Positions 8,434 to 16,325 are shown, counted from the stretch's first letter. The stretch: 64,000 nucleotides of DNA from Streptomyces chumphonensis (GCF_014779715.1 NZ_JACXYU010000005.1:286959-350958), one strand, 5' to 3'. Notes: generated by a model not told the origin, from the sequence alone. Numbers and translations are program-made.

Positions 8434-9093
8434 ATGCGCACAGTCATCGCAGGGGGCAACGGACAGATCGCGGTACGGCTCGAACAGCTGCTCACCGCAC
8501 GCGGCGACGAGGCCGTCGGCCTGATCCGGCGCCCGGAGGCGGCGGACACCGTCCGGGCGGCCGGGGCCGAACCGGTCGTCTGCGACCTGGAGTCCGCCTC
8601 CGTCGCCGACGTCGCCGGTCACCTCGCGGGCGCCGACGCCGCCGTCTTCGCCGCCGGAGCCGGGCCGGGCAGCGGCGCGGCCCGCAAGGAGACGATGGAC
8701 CGCCGGGGCGCCGAACTCTTCGCCGAGGCCGCCGCGCAAGCCGGCGTCCGCCGCCTGATCGTCGTCTCGGCCATGCGGGTCGACGAGGAGCCGCCGCCCG
8801 GCATGGACGAGGTCTTCGCCGCCTACCTCCGCGCCAAGGGCGCCGCCGACGCCGCCGTCCGCGCCCGGACCGACCTCGACTGGACGATCCTGCGCCCCGG
8901 GCGTCTCACCGACGACCCCGGCACCGGCCGCGTCCACCTCGGTCCGGACGCCGAACGCGCCGAGGTGCCGCGCGACGACGTCGCCGCCGTCCTCGTCGCC
9001 CTCCTCGACGAACCGCGCACCGCCGGGCTCACCCTCAACCTCGTCAGCGGCGAAAGCCCCGTCCCCACCGCCGTCACCGCCACCCTCCCCTGA
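8434..9093 (+). CDS. NAD(P)-binding atypical short-chain dehydrogenase
   Basis: A 219-aa Rossmann-fold protein of the NmrA/YwnB-like atypical SDR group. The dinucleotide-binding loop is MRTVIAGGNGQIAVRL at the N-terminus. An Asp that follows strand 3 (VVCDLES), the VVSAMRVDE strand, the KGAADAAVRA helix and LDWTILRPGRLTDDP are typical. The substrate pocket does not reveal a substrate; members are often NAD(P)H-dependent reductases or redox sensors. It probably forms an operon with the amidohydrolase-like gene upstream. Confidence 0.85.
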   Translation: MRTVIAGGNGQIAVRLEQLLTARGDEAVGLIRRPEAADTVRAAGAEPVVCDLESASVADVAGHLAGADAAVFAAGAGPGSGAARKETMDRRGAELFAEAAAQAGVRRLIVVSAMRVDEEPPPGMDEVFAAYLRAKGAADAAVRARTDLDWTILRPGRLTDDPGTGRVHLGPDAERAEVPRDDVAAVLVALLDEPRTAGLTLNLVSGESPVPTAVTATLP

Positions 9094-9159
9094 CGCGTCG
9101 CTCCCACCCGTCACACGCCCGACCGGTTCGGGCCGGCTGATGTATCGTCATTCGCCGGT

Positions 9160-9182
9160 CCGGGCACGTCCCTCGTGCCCGG
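9160..9182 (+). promoter_or_regulatory. Hairpin in the 5' leader of the HEPN-like gene
   Basis: CCGGGCACG and its exact complement are separated by 5 bases, ending 24 bases before the GTG at 9207. It could act as a leader stem-loop or as a terminator of the preceding gene, 67 bases away. Confidence 0.4.
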
Positions 9183-9206
9183 GGGGCCACGCGGGAGAAC
9201 GGTGCG

Positions 9207-10151
9207 GTGGAGTCACAGAAGAGGTCCCGCCAACGACGCGAACGCATCGACATCATCGCGGCGTGGAGCAGGTCGGGGATCGTCGCGGAGCGCCGACGGC
9301 TGCTCATCGAGGAGCAGTTCGCGCAGCGGTTGACGCGGACCGGGTCCCGCTTCTTCGTCCCCCTTCCGCTCCCGCACTCCGACGACCTCTGGTACCACAC
9401 GCAGGTCTCGTTCCTGCTGGAGGCCCTCGACGCCCTGCCCCGGCGCCCGGACATCGCCTTCGACTCGACGTGGAAGGTGCTGGAGAAGACCGCCGTCACC
9501 CGTCTGCCCACCCGCCGAGGCGGACGGCCGAACGTCACGGACGCGCTGAAGCTCCTCAGCGCCGACCGGCGACTGTCCGGTGCCGTCACGGAAGCCCTGC
9601 TCGCCGACGTCCCGAGCCAGACCTGCGGATACCTCTTCAAGCGACTCGTGCTCCGGGAGCCCGCCGAGAGCAGCCGCCAGGCCCGCACGAGGCTGTCCAC
9701 CGGCTACGGAGCCGGTGACGGCCTGCCCGCCGAGATCGACGCCTTCCTCACCCTGGTGGAGAAGCAGTACGCCGCCCCGGACACCGACACGGCGCGCCGG
9801 GGAGCCATGCTCCTCCGGCGCGCGCTGAGGGGAGAGCGGCTCGACGTCGGAGGGACGCCGGTCGCCCTCTCACCCCCGGCCCGGCTCCGCATCCTGCTGT
9901 GCGGGCTCCTCTACACCGCTCGCAACGAGCGGTACCACGGGGAGTCCTTCTCGCCCTTCTACAGCAGCGCCGCGAGCATCAAGACCTACACGCACCCGCA
10001 CTACCTCTTCCTCGCGGCCTACGCCCTGGTGCACCTCGTCTGGGCGCACGACCAGCACCCCTACGGCCCGCCCGTGGACGCGGTCGAGGAGAACACCGTC
10101 CTCAACCTGCGCGAGGCCCGCGCGCTCTACACCCACCACTGGACCGCCTGA
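9207..10151 (+). CDS. Protein of unknown family with HEPN-type R-N-x3-H motif
   Basis: A 314-aa soluble protein that I do not recognise as a whole. Its C-terminal third, ILLCGLLYTARNERYHGESF, has the arrangement of a HEPN nuclease helix: hydrophobic run, then R239-N-E-R-Y-H244-G. In HEPN proteins this R-polar-x3-H motif forms the RNase site. A following helical stretch (HYLFLAAYALVHLVW) also fits the four-helix HEPN bundle. The N-terminal two thirds is rich in Arg and helical with no visible motif. GTG start with a GGGAG site. It stands alone, directly left of the tRNA-Tyr remnant where the AICE inserted, and ends in a strong terminator. RNA cleavage, perhaps in phage defence or stress, is inference from one motif. 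Confidence 0.55.
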   Translation: MESQKRSRQRRERIDIIAAWSRSGIVAERRRLLIEEQFAQRLTRTGSRFFVPLPLPHSDDLWYHTQVSFLLEALDALPRRPDIAFDSTWKVLEKTAVTRLPTRRGGRPNVTDALKLLSADRRLSGAVTEALLADVPSQTCGYLFKRLVLREPAESSRQARTRLSTGYGAGDGLPAEIDAFLTLVEKQYAAPDTDTARRGAMLLRRALRGERLDVGGTPVALSPPARLRILLCGLLYTARNERYHGESFSPFYSSAASIKTYTHPHYLFLAAYALVHLVWAHDQHPYGPPVDAVEENTVLNLREARALYTHHWTA

Positions 10152-10189
10152 CCGAGGCCGTGGACGGGCCCACGCCACCCGGAACCCAA

Positions 10190-10234
10190 GAAGCCCCCTC
10201 TGACCTGGTCTTTCGACTGGTCGGAGGGGGCTTC
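10190..10234. terminator. Terminator left of attL
   Basis: Arms GAAGCCCCCTCTGACC and its near-complement (one G-U pair) flank a 13-base loop. It lies 38 bases after the HEPN-like gene and directly beyond the left 60-bp repeat. Before insertion it would also have lain just downstream of the 3' end of tRNA-Tyr, so it probably served both convergent units. Confidence 0.7.
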
Positions 10235-10235
10235 C

Positions 10236-10295
10236 CGTTCCTGTGGCGGCGCCAGGATTCGAACCTGGGAAGGCTGAGCCGGCAGATTTACAGTC
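10236..10295 (-). repeat. attL: 60-bp copy of the tRNA-Tyr 3' half
   Basis: These 60 bases are identical to 25194-25253. They hold the 3' half of tRNA-Tyr (minus strand, from the anticodon stem-loop to the discriminator base at 10244) plus 8 flanking bases. The tRNA is broken here: bases beyond 10295 do not continue into the anticodon 5' arm or D arm. This is the displaced end of attB left by site-specific integration. Confidence 0.93.
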
Positions 10296-10414
10296 CCCTC
10301 AAGGTCACACGCCGAAAATACTGCTGAACTGCAGAAATTGAGAGTGCCCGTATGGACTGACGCCTAGTCGTCCACACCTCGTCCAGGGGCACTGGACATC
10401 GCTGCTCCTACCGT

Positions 10415-10768
10415 CTACACCTCAGGAAGCGGTGCTCCCCACGCGCGCTGAGTGAGCTCGCCCCAGACACCCGGAGAAACAGTTCGCGGGTCAACTGCCT
10501 CGCTCGGTGCCGAGCGACTGTACGTCCCGTTCGGTTCCTCGGACCTGTCGTGATCCTTCACCCAGAAGATCCGCCGCACGAACTTGCCTGGCACGTCCCC
10601 ACTTGGCGCGTCGGGGCGAAGCACTGCGTAGCCCACCCGGCGTCCAGCACCCCGCCAGGGCACCGGCCTCCGACGCGTGGCCACAGACAGCTCAACGGAC
10701 TGCCGAACGTAGTCGAACGAGCCTATGTCCTCCATCCAGACGATGCCGTCCTCGAATTCCAAAGCCAT
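10415..10768 (-). CDS. Hypothetical protein, AICE left-end cargo
   Basis: 117 aa, no family recognised. It starts MALEFEDGIVWMEDIGSFDY and is rich in aromatic and charged residues with a middle section RRVGYAVLRPDAPSG; no membrane segment or Cys/His cluster. The ATG at 10768 is preceded by a GGGAG site 7-8 bases away, a better start than the in-frame ATG at 10783. It is the gene nearest attL, reads towards the end of the element, and follows the membrane/coiled-coil gene by about 85 bases. Function unknown. Confidence 0.6.
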   Translation of the reverse strand: MALEFEDGIVWMEDIGSFDYVRQSVELSVATRRRPVPWRGAGRRVGYAVLRPDAPSGDVPGKFVRRIFWVKDHDRSEEPNGTYSRSAPSEAVDPRTVSPGVWGELTQRAWGAPLPEV

Positions 10769-10853
10769 GAGCTTCTCCCGCACTTTACGCCTCCCTCTGC
10801 TGTAAGCAGTCAGAGCAACAGTGTCCTACTCCTACAGATTTCCAGTCGCCCAC

Positions 10854-11393
10854 CTAGCTCCGGCCGTGCGTCTTACGCTCCAACTCGTTCAGGCGGCTGA
10901 GGGCCGACTGGACATCGAGCACAGCTGTGTGCGCCAGCTCTGTCATCCGATGAACCTGTTCAATGTCTCGGGCGTCCTGTAGCGCGGAGTCTCGGTGCTG
11001 GCGGACCTCGTCAGCTCCTCCCAGGAAGCGCCGTCTTGCACGGACTGGAGGTGCCAACGCGAAGATCTGATCCCACGCATCGGCTAGGCGGTTCAGCGAC
11101 AGCTTGAGTACCTGATCCTCTCGACGGTCGGCAGCGTCTCGGAGAGCCCGGCCAACCTCGCGCCGGTCCTCATGCATGAACCAGTCCGACCGGTGAAGAC
11201 CTGAAGTTACCTCGTCCAAGAGGGCACGGAACTCTGTGAGCTGCCTGCGAAGGGCCTCAGCTTCAGGCCCCAGAGCGAGTTGGTGACGACGCAGCCATAC
11301 CTTGCGAGTCCCCGCACCCACGGTCCACACGAACGCAAGCCAGCCAGGGACGAACTTAAGCCAGTCGGCCCAGGAAAGATCAGCAGCAGCCAT
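10854..11393 (-). CDS. Membrane-anchored coiled-coil protein, AICE cargo
   Basis: 179 aa. A hydrophobic N-terminal segment (WLKFVPGWLAFVWTVGAGT) can form one transmembrane helix, followed by a basic stretch and long amphipathic helices rich in Glu, Arg and Leu (EAEALRRQLTEFRALLDEV and later DIEQVHRMTELAHTAVL) likely to form coiled coils. No enzyme motif. The topology, single anchor plus cytosolic coiled coil, is shared by many small plasmid proteins, but I do not recognise the family. It lies between two other leftward cargo genes. Confidence 0.65.
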   Translation of the reverse strand: MAAADLSWADWLKFVPGWLAFVWTVGAGTRKVWLRRHQLALGPEAEALRRQLTEFRALLDEVTSGLHRSDWFMHEDRREVGRALRDAADRREDQVLKLSLNRLADAWDQIFALAPPVRARRRFLGGADEVRQHRDSALQDARDIEQVHRMTELAHTAVLDVQSALSRLNELERKTHGRS

Positions 11394-11595
11394 GACCCGA
11401 GTGTGCCGATCCGGGATGCTTCAGGCAGCGGTTTCCCGAAAAGCACGCTCAACTCTTCGCCTGCTCGTGTGCGTCAGGCGGACGACGACCTTCCGCACTC
11501 CACGTAGCAGCTGAGCATAGTAGCCAAGGAGGAACCGTCTGTGGACGTCGTCCGGTGACCGTGGCTGTCGTCCACGGGTGGCGTCTACCGTGCGA

Positions 11596-12465
11596 CTACT
11601 TGTCTTCGTCCTGAGGGACACCGTCTGGCCATACGGCACCCTTGGCCGACCGCACCTGATCAATTGCGCCCTGCCTGAGGCCATTAGCAGCCATTAGGTT
11701 GGAACCGTCCAGCTTTGCCCCTGCGAGATTGATCGCAGTCATGTCGGCTTCAGGAAAGGCACAGTCTGAGAGATCTGCGCCTTCAACCCTTGCCCATGTC
11801 AACAGTGTCCCCCGAAAATACGAACCTGAGAAGTTTGCTTCGGGGAGATAGCAATTCCCAAGATGGGACTCGGAAAAGTCGGTATTGCGGAAGTTCGCAC
11901 CTCTACTGAATGAGAAACGTCGCAAATCGCAGCGACTGAGGTCGACCTGCGGATCGTCACCCCTGAACTCTCTTCTGGCCAGTACAGTGAGTGCAGCTGC
12001 CACGTCTTCTGCGCGGCATATATTTCTCTCGGTGTAAGATGGGGAGGCGTTGGCGGATAGACCACCGAATGACGACCGTCGACGAATGTGGGCTGCCAGG
12101 ACCTCGATCACCGCCGACCTATCGTAGGGTGAATCTTTCATGACTCGCTCAAGCGCGTAGATTCCTCCAAGAGCCATAGTAGGTTCCTCGTTTGCAGAAA
12201 GCATTTCCACGGCCTTACTGAAACGATCTGTGAACTGTGCCGACTTACCCAGTTCGTAGGTACGGTGCGCAAAATAGAGGCTAACCAGTGCTGCCGCGCC
12301 CACGCCGAGTGCTGCGATGCCTGTACGGAATCCGTTGACTGCGGCCCCTGCACCGGGGGACAAATCGTCCAAGTGGGGGCTGTCGAGTAGCCACGGTCCC
12401 CAAATGAGAGAGCATAGCCAACCGGTGATGGCCAGGACTATCAGTGCAACTGTACGGCGCTTCAC
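11596..12465 (-). CDS. Two-TM pentapeptide-repeat protein, AICE cargo
   Basis: 289 aa. Two N-terminal transmembrane helices (TVALIVLAITGWLCSLIWGP and a second around AALGVGAAALVSLYFAHRTY) precede a cytosolic helical domain with FSKAVEMLSANEEPTMALGG and YALERVMKDSPYDRSAVIEV, then a run of pentapeptide repeats (ANFRNTDFSESHLGNC, ANFSGSYFRG, ADLSDCAFPEADM, AKLDGSNLMAA). This architecture is widespread in actinobacteria, also in chromosomes and phage-rich regions, with no settled function. The lower GC of this gene compared with the transfer genes is evident by eye. The downstream cargo gene follows after a 202-base gap (11394-11595) in which I see nothing. Confidence 0.75.
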   Translation of the reverse strand: MKRRTVALIVLAITGWLCSLIWGPWLLDSPHLDDLSPGAGAAVNGFRTGIAALGVGAAALVSLYFAHRTYELGKSAQFTDRFSKAVEMLSANEEPTMALGGIYALERVMKDSPYDRSAVIEVLAAHIRRRSSFGGLSANASPSYTERNICRAEDVAAALTVLARREFRGDDPQVDLSRCDLRRFSFSRGANFRNTDFSESHLGNCYLPEANFSGSYFRGTLLTWARVEGADLSDCAFPEADMTAINLAGAKLDGSNLMAANGLRQGAIDQVRSAKGAVWPDGVPQDEDK

Positions 12466-12495
12466 TTATTACTCTTTCTGAATGCGAGGCTTGCC

Positions 12496-13743
12496 CTAAG
12501 AAGGGAGAAACCCAGGGCTCGCCGCGCCAAGGTCTCGCAGGTGAGTCAAATAATCCTGCGCTGCCGAGTCGCCGCTGAAACGTTGGCGCATTTCAGCTGC
12601 CAGTTCTCGACTTGTCATGATGAGTGACGGTACTGATTGCCGGTCTCCTTTGAGCGCGCGTTCCCCGTAAATGATAGCTTCCTCCAAGGAGCCTTCACGC
12701 GCCGAGGTGACACCGAGAGTTACGCGCGCTTCGGCGTTGCGCATAGGGGAGCGTTCGGTGCCGTCGAAGTCGGTGCCGTCACGGAGGACCTGCTCGGCGA
12801 GATTGCGGGCCAGCTTGTCTTCGCCGACGAGACGGTAGCAGTCCATCGAGTAGAAATCGAACTTTGCCGGGTCCACTACGAAGTGGTTGTCCAGATTCTC
12901 CGGGAGCGGCATTCCTTCGAGGAGGCGACGGCCACGGTCGAGGGTCACCTCGACTTGCCGTCGGTCTCCTATGCGGGCCCACGCCTTCGCTTCCTGCGCG
13001 GCCAGCTGCACAGCGACGCCGTGATTCGTGGCGCGTTCGGTACCGGCTTGGGCGGCAGCGATAACGCCTCGGTAGTCGCCCGTGGTGAGCGCGAACCAGG
13101 CGCGCATCTCGTGGGCCCATCCGGCGATCTCGCCGTGGTCGGTCTCCGTGGCAAGTGAGAGCGCGGCCCGGCGCGTTGACTCGGCGCCGTGGCGGTTGCC
13201 CATGTCGTACTCGACGCAGCCGACCAGGAGCGCGAGCCACCCGGAGAGCGCCAGCACTTCGCGGTGCTGGGCGAGCGTGAGGCTCTTGGAGTGGAGGTCC
13301 ACCACGCGGCGGAGCCACTGCCGGCCCTCTACGAGCAGCTGCTCGCTCGGCATGAATGGGTACTCGGAGCAGAGCCGGTCGACGGTGATGCGCAGCGCGT
13401 CCAGGGTGGCGGCGTCGACGTCGGAGCGGTTCAGGCGGCTGACGATTTCCAACGTCTCCATGCCGCTCGCGGCGACGATTTCGGCGTTGCCGTCACGACG
13501 GGACGGGGCGGGGAAGATCGCGTGTGTCACGGTGCCGAAGGTCGCGGCGATGATGGGGCGGTAGAAGTCGCCGGGCATGGAGCCGGCTTCCCAGCGCTTC
13601 CACTGGCGGACCATCGACTCTTCGCTGGGCAGCTCGCTCGGTGCGTGGGCTCTGAGGGCGCGTACGGCTTGAAGCTGAGACCAGTCCCGTGCTTGCCGTT
13701 CGGCCACGATGCGGTGTGCCCATGCTGGCCTGTCGTCTGCCAT
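12496..13743 (-). CDS. XRE-type HTH regulator with TPR-like C-terminal domain
   Basis: 415 aa. The N-terminal region (MADDRPAWAHRIVAERQARD, then WSQLQAVRALRAHAP and SMVRQWKRWEAG) fits a Cro/C1-type helix-turn-helix; the rest is helical and repeat-like (AALSLATETDHGEIAGWAHE, MRAWFALTTGDYRGVIAAAQ), as in the TPR-containing regulators common on Streptomyces plasmids and genomes. The ATG at 13743 has a strong GGGAGG site, so the longer open frame is not used. An 11-bp inverted repeat sits 60-120 bases upstream and may be its operator or a terminator of the GntR gene. It is the first gene of the leftward cargo block and may regulate it. Confidence 0.75.
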   Translation of the reverse strand: MADDRPAWAHRIVAERQARDWSQLQAVRALRAHAPSELPSEESMVRQWKRWEAGSMPGDFYRPIIAATFGTVTHAIFPAPSRRDGNAEIVAASGMETLEIVSRLNRSDVDAATLDALRITVDRLCSEYPFMPSEQLLVEGRQWLRRVVDLHSKSLTLAQHREVLALSGWLALLVGCVEYDMGNRHGAESTRRAALSLATETDHGEIAGWAHEMRAWFALTTGDYRGVIAAAQAGTERATNHGVAVQLAAQEAKAWARIGDRRQVEVTLDRGRRLLEGMPLPENLDNHFVVDPAKFDFYSMDCYRLVGEDKLARNLAEQVLRDGTDFDGTERSPMRNAEARVTLGVTSAREGSLEEAIIYGERALKGDRQSVPSLIMTSRELAAEMRQRFSGDSAAQDYLTHLRDLGAASPGFLPS

Positions 13744-13803
13744 GTGCCCTCCCTTGGCTGCCTGTCGTGAGTCTTGCCGTTCCTTCGGGGGGACACGCAA
13801 GAG

Positions 13804-13860
13804 GACAGTGGGGGGCATCTGAGGTGTCACCGTCCCCGGCTCGCTGACACCCCCACTGTC
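13804..13860. promoter_or_regulatory. Inverted repeat between GntR and XRE genes
   Basis: GACAGTGGGGG (13804-13814) and its exact complement (13850-13860) are 35 bases apart in the gap between the end of the GntR gene and the start of the XRE gene. The spacing fits either an operator pair for the XRE-type regulator or a long-loop terminator of the GntR gene. Confidence 0.4.
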
Positions 13861-13901
13861 ACTTCTCGACAGCCGGTCCCAGCTTCACAGTGTTGTCCAG
13901 A

Positions 13902-14255
13902 TCACGCACTGCCTGAGGTGGCGCGACCTTCGAGGGCCGCCACCCGTTCAGCCAATGCCTGAATCTGGGAGCGGATTTCCTTGATCTCTTCGGTCGTGTC
14001 CTGCTTAGCACTCGGCGCCTCTGCTGAGGCCGCCGTCACGAAGTACCCGCGGTTCCCCGCAGAGAAGATCAACCCCTCTGCGACGAGGATGCCCAGCCCG
14101 TCGCGCACCGTCTGGCCGGCGATTCCGAATTCGCGGGCCAGCTCCCGGGTTCCCGGCAACCTGCCGTCCGCGTACCTCCCCTCGCTGATCCGCCTCCGCA
14201 GCACATCCGCAACCTGCACCGGCTTGGGTCTGGGGTCGTTCGCGGCAAGGCTCAT
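13902..14255 (-). CDS. GntR-family regulator (KorSA-like)
   Basis: 117 aa. The winged helix-turn-helix spans about residues 10-75: VQVADVLRRRISEGRYADGR, LPGTRELAREFGIAGQTVRD, then GLGILVAEGLIFSAGNRGYF. Instead of a ligand-binding domain there is a short helical tail with heptad character (EIRSQIQALAERVAALEGRA), which probably dimerises. Small GntR repressors of this size control transfer and replication genes of AICEs such as pSAM2 (KorSA). It is divergent from the transfer operon with palindromes in the 155-base gap, consistent with autoregulation and repression of the rightward operon. Confidence 0.85.
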   Translation of the reverse strand: MSLAANDPRPKPVQVADVLRRRISEGRYADGRLPGTRELAREFGIAGQTVRDGLGILVAEGLIFSAGNRGYFVTAASAEAPSAKQDTTEEIKEIRSQIQALAERVAALEGRATSGSA

Positions 14256-14283
14256 GCTTCGAGGTTATCCACCAGCGCGCCCT

Positions 14284-14324
14284 ACTGCGCACTGTCGCAA
14301 TGCTTGCGAGCTAGTGCGCACTAG
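14284..14324. promoter_or_regulatory. Palindrome cluster, candidate GntR operator
   Basis: Within 45 bases upstream of the divergent GntR gene lie a perfect 14-bp palindrome CTAGTGCGCACTAG (14311-14324), a related near-palindrome ACTGCGCACT (14284-14293) and CGCAATGCTTGCG (14296-14308). The shared TGCGCAC core suggests a multi-site operator controlling the GntR gene and the rightward operon. Confidence 0.5.
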
Positions 14325-14347
14325 TGCATGCTGATGCGTGCGCGGTC

Positions 14348-14365
14348 GTCTCCCGGCCAAGGAAC
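14348..14365 (+). repeat. 18-bp leader motif, copy 1
   Basis: GTCTCCCGGCCAAGGAAC occurs here and identically at 21314-21331, in both cases 55-65 bases upstream of the first gene of a rightward gene block. It may be a shared regulator or promoter element. Confidence 0.5.
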
Positions 14366-14410
14366 GCCGACCGCTGCACCCTGCCCTGCTCGACAAACAC
14401 AGGAGTAGTG

Positions 14411-14701
14411 ATGCGCACCTTTGTTGCTGGTCAGGAGGCTTACAACGCCTCCGAGTTCACGGAACTGGCACTCGGTATCGACCGGGAGCTGTTCGTGGGT
14501 GTCCCGGGCGAGTCCCACGAGGAGCGGGCCGCGCGGATGGACGTCGCGCGAGAGGCCCTGGCGGACCTGCGAGAGCGGGCCGAGTCGGACGAGGTGGCCG
14601 CCTGGGACGCGCTGTACGCCGAGGCCCTGACACGCACCGTGCCGATGCTGAGGGCTGCGGCCCGGCGTCGTCGCGTGCGCCGAGAGGGTGAGGCGGCATG
14701 A
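14411..14701 (+). CDS. Small hypothetical AICE protein, first gene of the transfer operon
   Basis: 96 aa, unrecognised. It opens MRTFVAGQEAYNASEFTELA and is mostly acidic helix (ERAARMDVAREALADLRERA), ending in a basic run RAAARRRRVRREGE. An AGGAG site lies 5 bases upstream of the ATG at 14411; the frame is open to the left, but that part overlaps the operator region. Its last bases overlap the start of the GGDEF gene (ATGA), so the two are translationally coupled. Confidence 0.65.
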   Translation: MRTFVAGQEAYNASEFTELALGIDRELFVGVPGESHEERAARMDVAREALADLRERAESDEVAAWDALYAEALTRTVPMLRAAARRRRVRREGEAA

Positions 14702-15348
14702 GCGCTGTTCTCTCCACGGTCGTCGCTGCGGCGCCCGTAGCGGCGGGCTGGTCCGTTCACACCGTGTGGATGCGTCGCCAACTCAGCCGCGCCCGGCGCG
14801 ACCCGTTGACCGGGTTGCCGACGCGGGCGCTGTTCGAGACCCGGGCCCGGAAGCTGTTGTCTCGGGGATCGCGGGCGGTGCTGCTGGCGGACCTGAACCG
14901 CTTCAAGGAGCTGAACGACACGTTCGGTCACGCAGCCGGTGACGCGGCCATCCGGGCAACCGGTCGGCGGCTGGCCCGGTGGGCGCTCGACCACGCGGGG
15001 ACGGCTGCCCGGCTCGGCGGAGACGAGTTCACCGCCGTGTTCACCGTCGGTGGTGAGTCCCACCTCCGCACTGCGCTGACCGATCTGGCCGAACGACTCA
15101 ACGAGCCCGTGCCCCACCAAAACGCCCAGCTCCCCGTCAGCGCGTCCATCGGCGCAGTGGTGGCCGCCGGACCCGGTACGGGACTGCCGGTCGCACTGCG
15201 TCGGGCTGACGAGGCGATGTACCGGTGCAAGCGGAGCGGCTGGGACTGGTGCATCGGTCACGGAAACGTGCCGATCACCGGCGAGCAGATCAACGGCCGC
15301 CGCCCCGGTCGAGTCGGCGCAACCCGGCCCGAGGGGAGGCAGCCGTGA
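14698..15348 (+). CDS. GGDEF-domain protein, probable diguanylate cyclase
   Basis: 216 aa. A short hydrophobic N-terminus (VLSTVVAAAPVAAGW) leads into a GGDEF domain from about residue 35: DPLTGLPTRALFETRA, LLADLNRFKELNDTFGHAAG with the metal-binding Asp, and the intact signature ARLGGDEFTAVF. The RxxD product-inhibition site expected five residues before GGDEF is absent (sequence DHAGTAARLGGDEF). The motif is complete, so synthesis of c-di-GMP from two GTP is plausible. In Streptomyces c-di-GMP licenses BldD to repress sporulation genes. Its place inside the transfer operon suggests a transfer- or host-development role, which is inference. It overlaps the genes on both sides by 4 bases. Confidence 0.88.
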   Translation: MSAVLSTVVAAAPVAAGWSVHTVWMRRQLSRARRDPLTGLPTRALFETRARKLLSRGSRAVLLADLNRFKELNDTFGHAAGDAAIRATGRRLARWALDHAGTAARLGGDEFTAVFTVGGESHLRTALTDLAERLNEPVPHQNAQLPVSASIGAVVAAGPGTGLPVALRRADEAMYRCKRSGWDWCIGHGNVPITGEQINGRRPGRVGATRPEGRQP

Positions 15349-16325
15349 GCGGGACCGAGACGGCCGCGACGACGGCTGAGCACCGGGGCATCCCCGCTCT
15401 GAGCACGGGGGAACGGTGGCTGGCTGCCGCTGCTGCTCTGTCCGCCGGCGCGGTCGGCGGACTCGGCTTGGCATCGTCGTTCGACGCGGTGTCCGCCGCA
15501 GCTGAGCGGTGGGGATTCGGTGCACCGTGGATGCTGCCGGTCGGCATCGACGTGGCGATTCCGGTGTTCACCGTGGCCAACCTGCTGCTCATCCGCATGG
15601 GGATGCCCCTGGGGTGGGTGCGGTTCGTTCCCTGGGCCCTCACGGCGGTGACGTGCTGGCTGAACGTCGCTGCTGGCGAGTCCCTGTCGGCGAAGGTGGC
15701 GCACGGGACCATGCCGCTGCTGTGGGTGGTGCTCTCCGAGATCGCCGCCCACATCTACGCCGTCCGCATCGGCGCGGCGACCGGTGCGCGGATGGAACGC
15801 ATCCGCCGCTCCCGCTGGCTGCTCTCCCCGATCGCGACGTTCGCCCTGTGGCGCCGGATGGTGCTGTGGGAGACGACCAGCTACCGCGACGCACTCGCCC
15901 GCGAGCGGGAACGCCAGCTGCTCCGGGCAGAGCTGCGCGAGCGGCACGGTCGCAACTGGCGCCGCACCGCACCGCGCCGGACCCGCGTCCTGCTCAAGCT
16001 GGGCGAACTCGCCCCCGACGAGGCGGTGCCGGAACCGGCCACGCCGGACCGACCGGCACTGCCGCCCGCGCCCCCCAAGGAGGCGCCCAAGCCGCGCGCG
16101 ACCGGTGCGAGGAAGGGGCGGCGTCCGCAGGGCAAGCGGTCGTTCGAGGAGCTGCTGACGCAGGCACGCGAGGCCACGGCACAGTGGCCGGCCGAACGGC
16201 TGGCAGCTGAGCCGATCCGGACCGAGCTGCGTTGCTCCCCGGCTAACGCCCGTCGGTTGCGGGAGACGCTGCGCGCAGAACGTGTCGAGGGTAAGCAGCG
16301 TGGGCCGGTGGGGGTTGCCGCATGA
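15345..16325 (+). CDS. DUF2637-type membrane protein, probable spread/transfer protein
   Basis: 326 aa. Four hydrophobic segments in the first half (WLAAAAALSAGAVGGLGLAS, WMLPVGIDVAIPVFTVANLL, WVRFVPWALTAVTCWLNVAA, TMPLLWVVLSEIAAHIYAVR) are followed by a long basic cytosolic tail with Pro-rich linker and a C-terminal helical domain ending LRETLRAERVEGKQR. This layout matches the DUF2637 proteins that sit upstream of TraB in Streptomyces AICEs and plasmids, where spread (Spd) functions map. GTG start at 15345. The C-terminal part resembles a small DNA-binding helix bundle. Role in intramycelial spreading is inferred from context. Confidence 0.78.
   Translation: MSGTETAATTAEHRGIPALSTGERWLAAAAALSAGAVGGLGLASSFDAVSAAAERWGFGAPWMLPVGIDVAIPVFTVANLLLIRMGMPLGWVRFVPWALTAVTCWLNVAAGESLSAKVAHGTMPLLWVVLSEIAAHIYAVRIGAATGARMERIRRSRWLLSPIATFALWRRMVLWETTSYRDALARERERQLLRAELRERHGRNWRRTAPRRTRVLLKLGELAPDEAVPEPATPDRPALPPAPPKEAPKPRATGARKGRRPQGKRSFEELLTQAREATAQWPAERLAAEPIRTELRCSPANARRLRETLRAERVEGKQRGPVGVAA

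Noticed and set aside
10415..13743. Reading the AICE left end as a prophage
   Set aside because: No capsid, tail, terminase or lysis gene is present; TraB, xis-int and the tRNA repeat define an AICE.
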